A stretch of 64,000 nucleotides of DNA from Symsagittifera roscoffensis (taxonomy: Eukaryota > Xenacoelomorpha > Acoela > Convolutidae). The translations under genes were made by a program, and so were the position numbers. The first letter of the stretch is position 1; each line of letters begins with the position of its first letter. The stretch is from positions 43,106,395-43,170,394 of the forward strand of contig NC_087062.1 in the NCBI RefSeq assembly GCF_963678635.1, in the 5' to 3' direction. Below the pieces are notes generated by a model. It did not search any database, had not been told where the DNA came from, and saw only the letters and a program-made list of their open reading frames with translations. Shown here in pieces: positions 63,385 through 64,000 of this stretch.

Positions 63385-64000
63385 ACTTCGATACGAAAGT
63401 AACGAAATATTTGTGCTCGCAATTTTTTTTGCGCTATTAACGCGTGAGTGGAGACTTAATCAGTCTTATAAATCGTTCCAAATTGGTTGAAAGAAACTTA
63501 TTTGCCATAATTGATTTGTTACAAGGAGCGAAATCTTTTCTTTTGTACTTATATGGCGTTTGGGGTGATGAATTCATTAAAAAAAGTTCAAAATTTGGAT
63601 TTTTTTTTTTTCATTTTGTTTTTTATCTAATTTAGTTTATTTTATGTTACTATACTACTACTCCTTAATTTTTAAATGGCAGTCGGAACACTCAGGGATT
63701 CGCCCTGATACGAGCAGTCTTGTTCCGACTTTCGATACGAAAGTAACGAAATATTTGTGCTCGGGGTGAGTTTTTTTTTCTTCAGACAAACTTCGACTTT
63801 TTAATTAGCCACTTTTGACGAAATTTTTTTACATCATTCGAAAGGTATTGATGTGTTGAGCTTAAATTTAAAAAGATATTTTGACTGTGATCATTTTTCG
63901 TAAAGTTATGGGGGTTTAAAGATTGCCGTTTTGGCCAATTTGGGACAATTAACGCGCGATATATTTTGCGCTATTAACGCGTGAGCGGAGATTTAATCCG

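Larger units (their letters stand above)
52789..64000. repeat. Satellite array, monomer about 529 bp
   Basis: About 23 monomer starts (gactttcgatacgaaagtaa) at a regular spacing of 527-536 bp, for example 52789, 53318, 53847 and 54375, running off the window's right edge. Each monomer has the hairpin CTTTCG-ATA-CGAAAG, the CG-rich block ttaacgcgcgatatatt... with ttaacgcg repeated, a highly conserved centre (gccataattgatttgttaca), poly-T stretches, and the hairpin CAGGGC-TTC-GCCCTG near its end. Type A forms most of the array. Type B and shortened monomers occur in two blocks. Confidence 0.96.

Noticed and set aside
53043-63635. A recurring 60-74 codon frame (MSGDLIRLI...LYLYGVWGDE) in most satellite monomers
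   Set aside because: It starts at GTG rather than ATG. The type B monomers and the detached copy at 49796 have an in-frame stop at the same place (tcttag). Openness is explained by the monomers being near copies of each other.
52789-64000. Helitron/helentron 3' hairpin explanation for the satellite
   Set aside because: A GC hairpin is near each monomer end, but there is no CTRR end, no 5' TC signature and no Rep/helicase sequence in the window.
1-64000. CRISPR array, bacterial operons, rRNA, riboswitches
   Set aside because: No short regularly spaced repeats with unique spacers, no Shine-Dalgarno-led gene series and no rRNA cores. The context is eukaryotic.

Overview
The window reads as AT-rich, repeat-dense nuclear DNA of an invertebrate animal. 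The evidence is eukaryotic: BEL/Pao and Ty3/gypsy retroelements, a short intron with consensus splice sites and a TACTAAC branch point, a CAP-domain exon, and a long ~530-bp satellite array. There is no bacterial-style operon, rRNA or CRISPR array. I cannot name the species.

Layout. (1) 1-10.4 kb: decayed BEL/Pao element(s) on the + strand. Positions 1-2868 recur almost without change at 3713-6581. The second copy continues through reverse transcriptase (RT), RNase H and integrase remains, and carries a misplaced second RT/RNase H segment near its 3' end. (2) 10.9-13.9 kb: a ~1.5-kb unit repeated twice in tandem, of unknown identity. (3) 14,674-33,570: the main object, an 18.9-kb LTR retroelement. 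It has two 410-bp LTRs that I read as identical, TG...CA ends and a 4-bp target duplication (GTAC). It sits inside an older, decayed minus-strand Ty3/gypsy element whose halves are visible on both sides. (4) 33.6-38.5 kb: the rest of that old element, then non-coding DNA with small repeats. (5) 38.9-47.8 kb: a ~1.7-1.8-kb unit present about 2.5 times, running into a second, more decayed BEL/Pao element. (6) 47.8-52.8 kb: AT-rich DNA with one isolated satellite monomer and one or two exons of a probable CAP/SCP-family gene on the minus strand. (7) 52.8-64 kb: the satellite array, continuing past the window.

The 18.9-kb element carries, in order: a 1.25-kb leader with a twice-repeated hairpin; a small basic ORF1; Gag-protease-RT; RNase H-integrase in a shifted frame; a ~1-kb gap; ORF4, open but without an ATG for its first 136 codons; an Env-like membrane glycoprotein; an unrecognised 601-residue ORF6 that starts on an ATGA overlap with Env; and a long 3' region with a likely 79-nt intron directly after the ORF6 stop. 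An enveloped, retrovirus-like life cycle with spliced subgenomic mRNAs is the natural inference. The size and the extra ORFs are far outside the usual Ty3/gypsy plan. It is the best candidate here for something undescribed.
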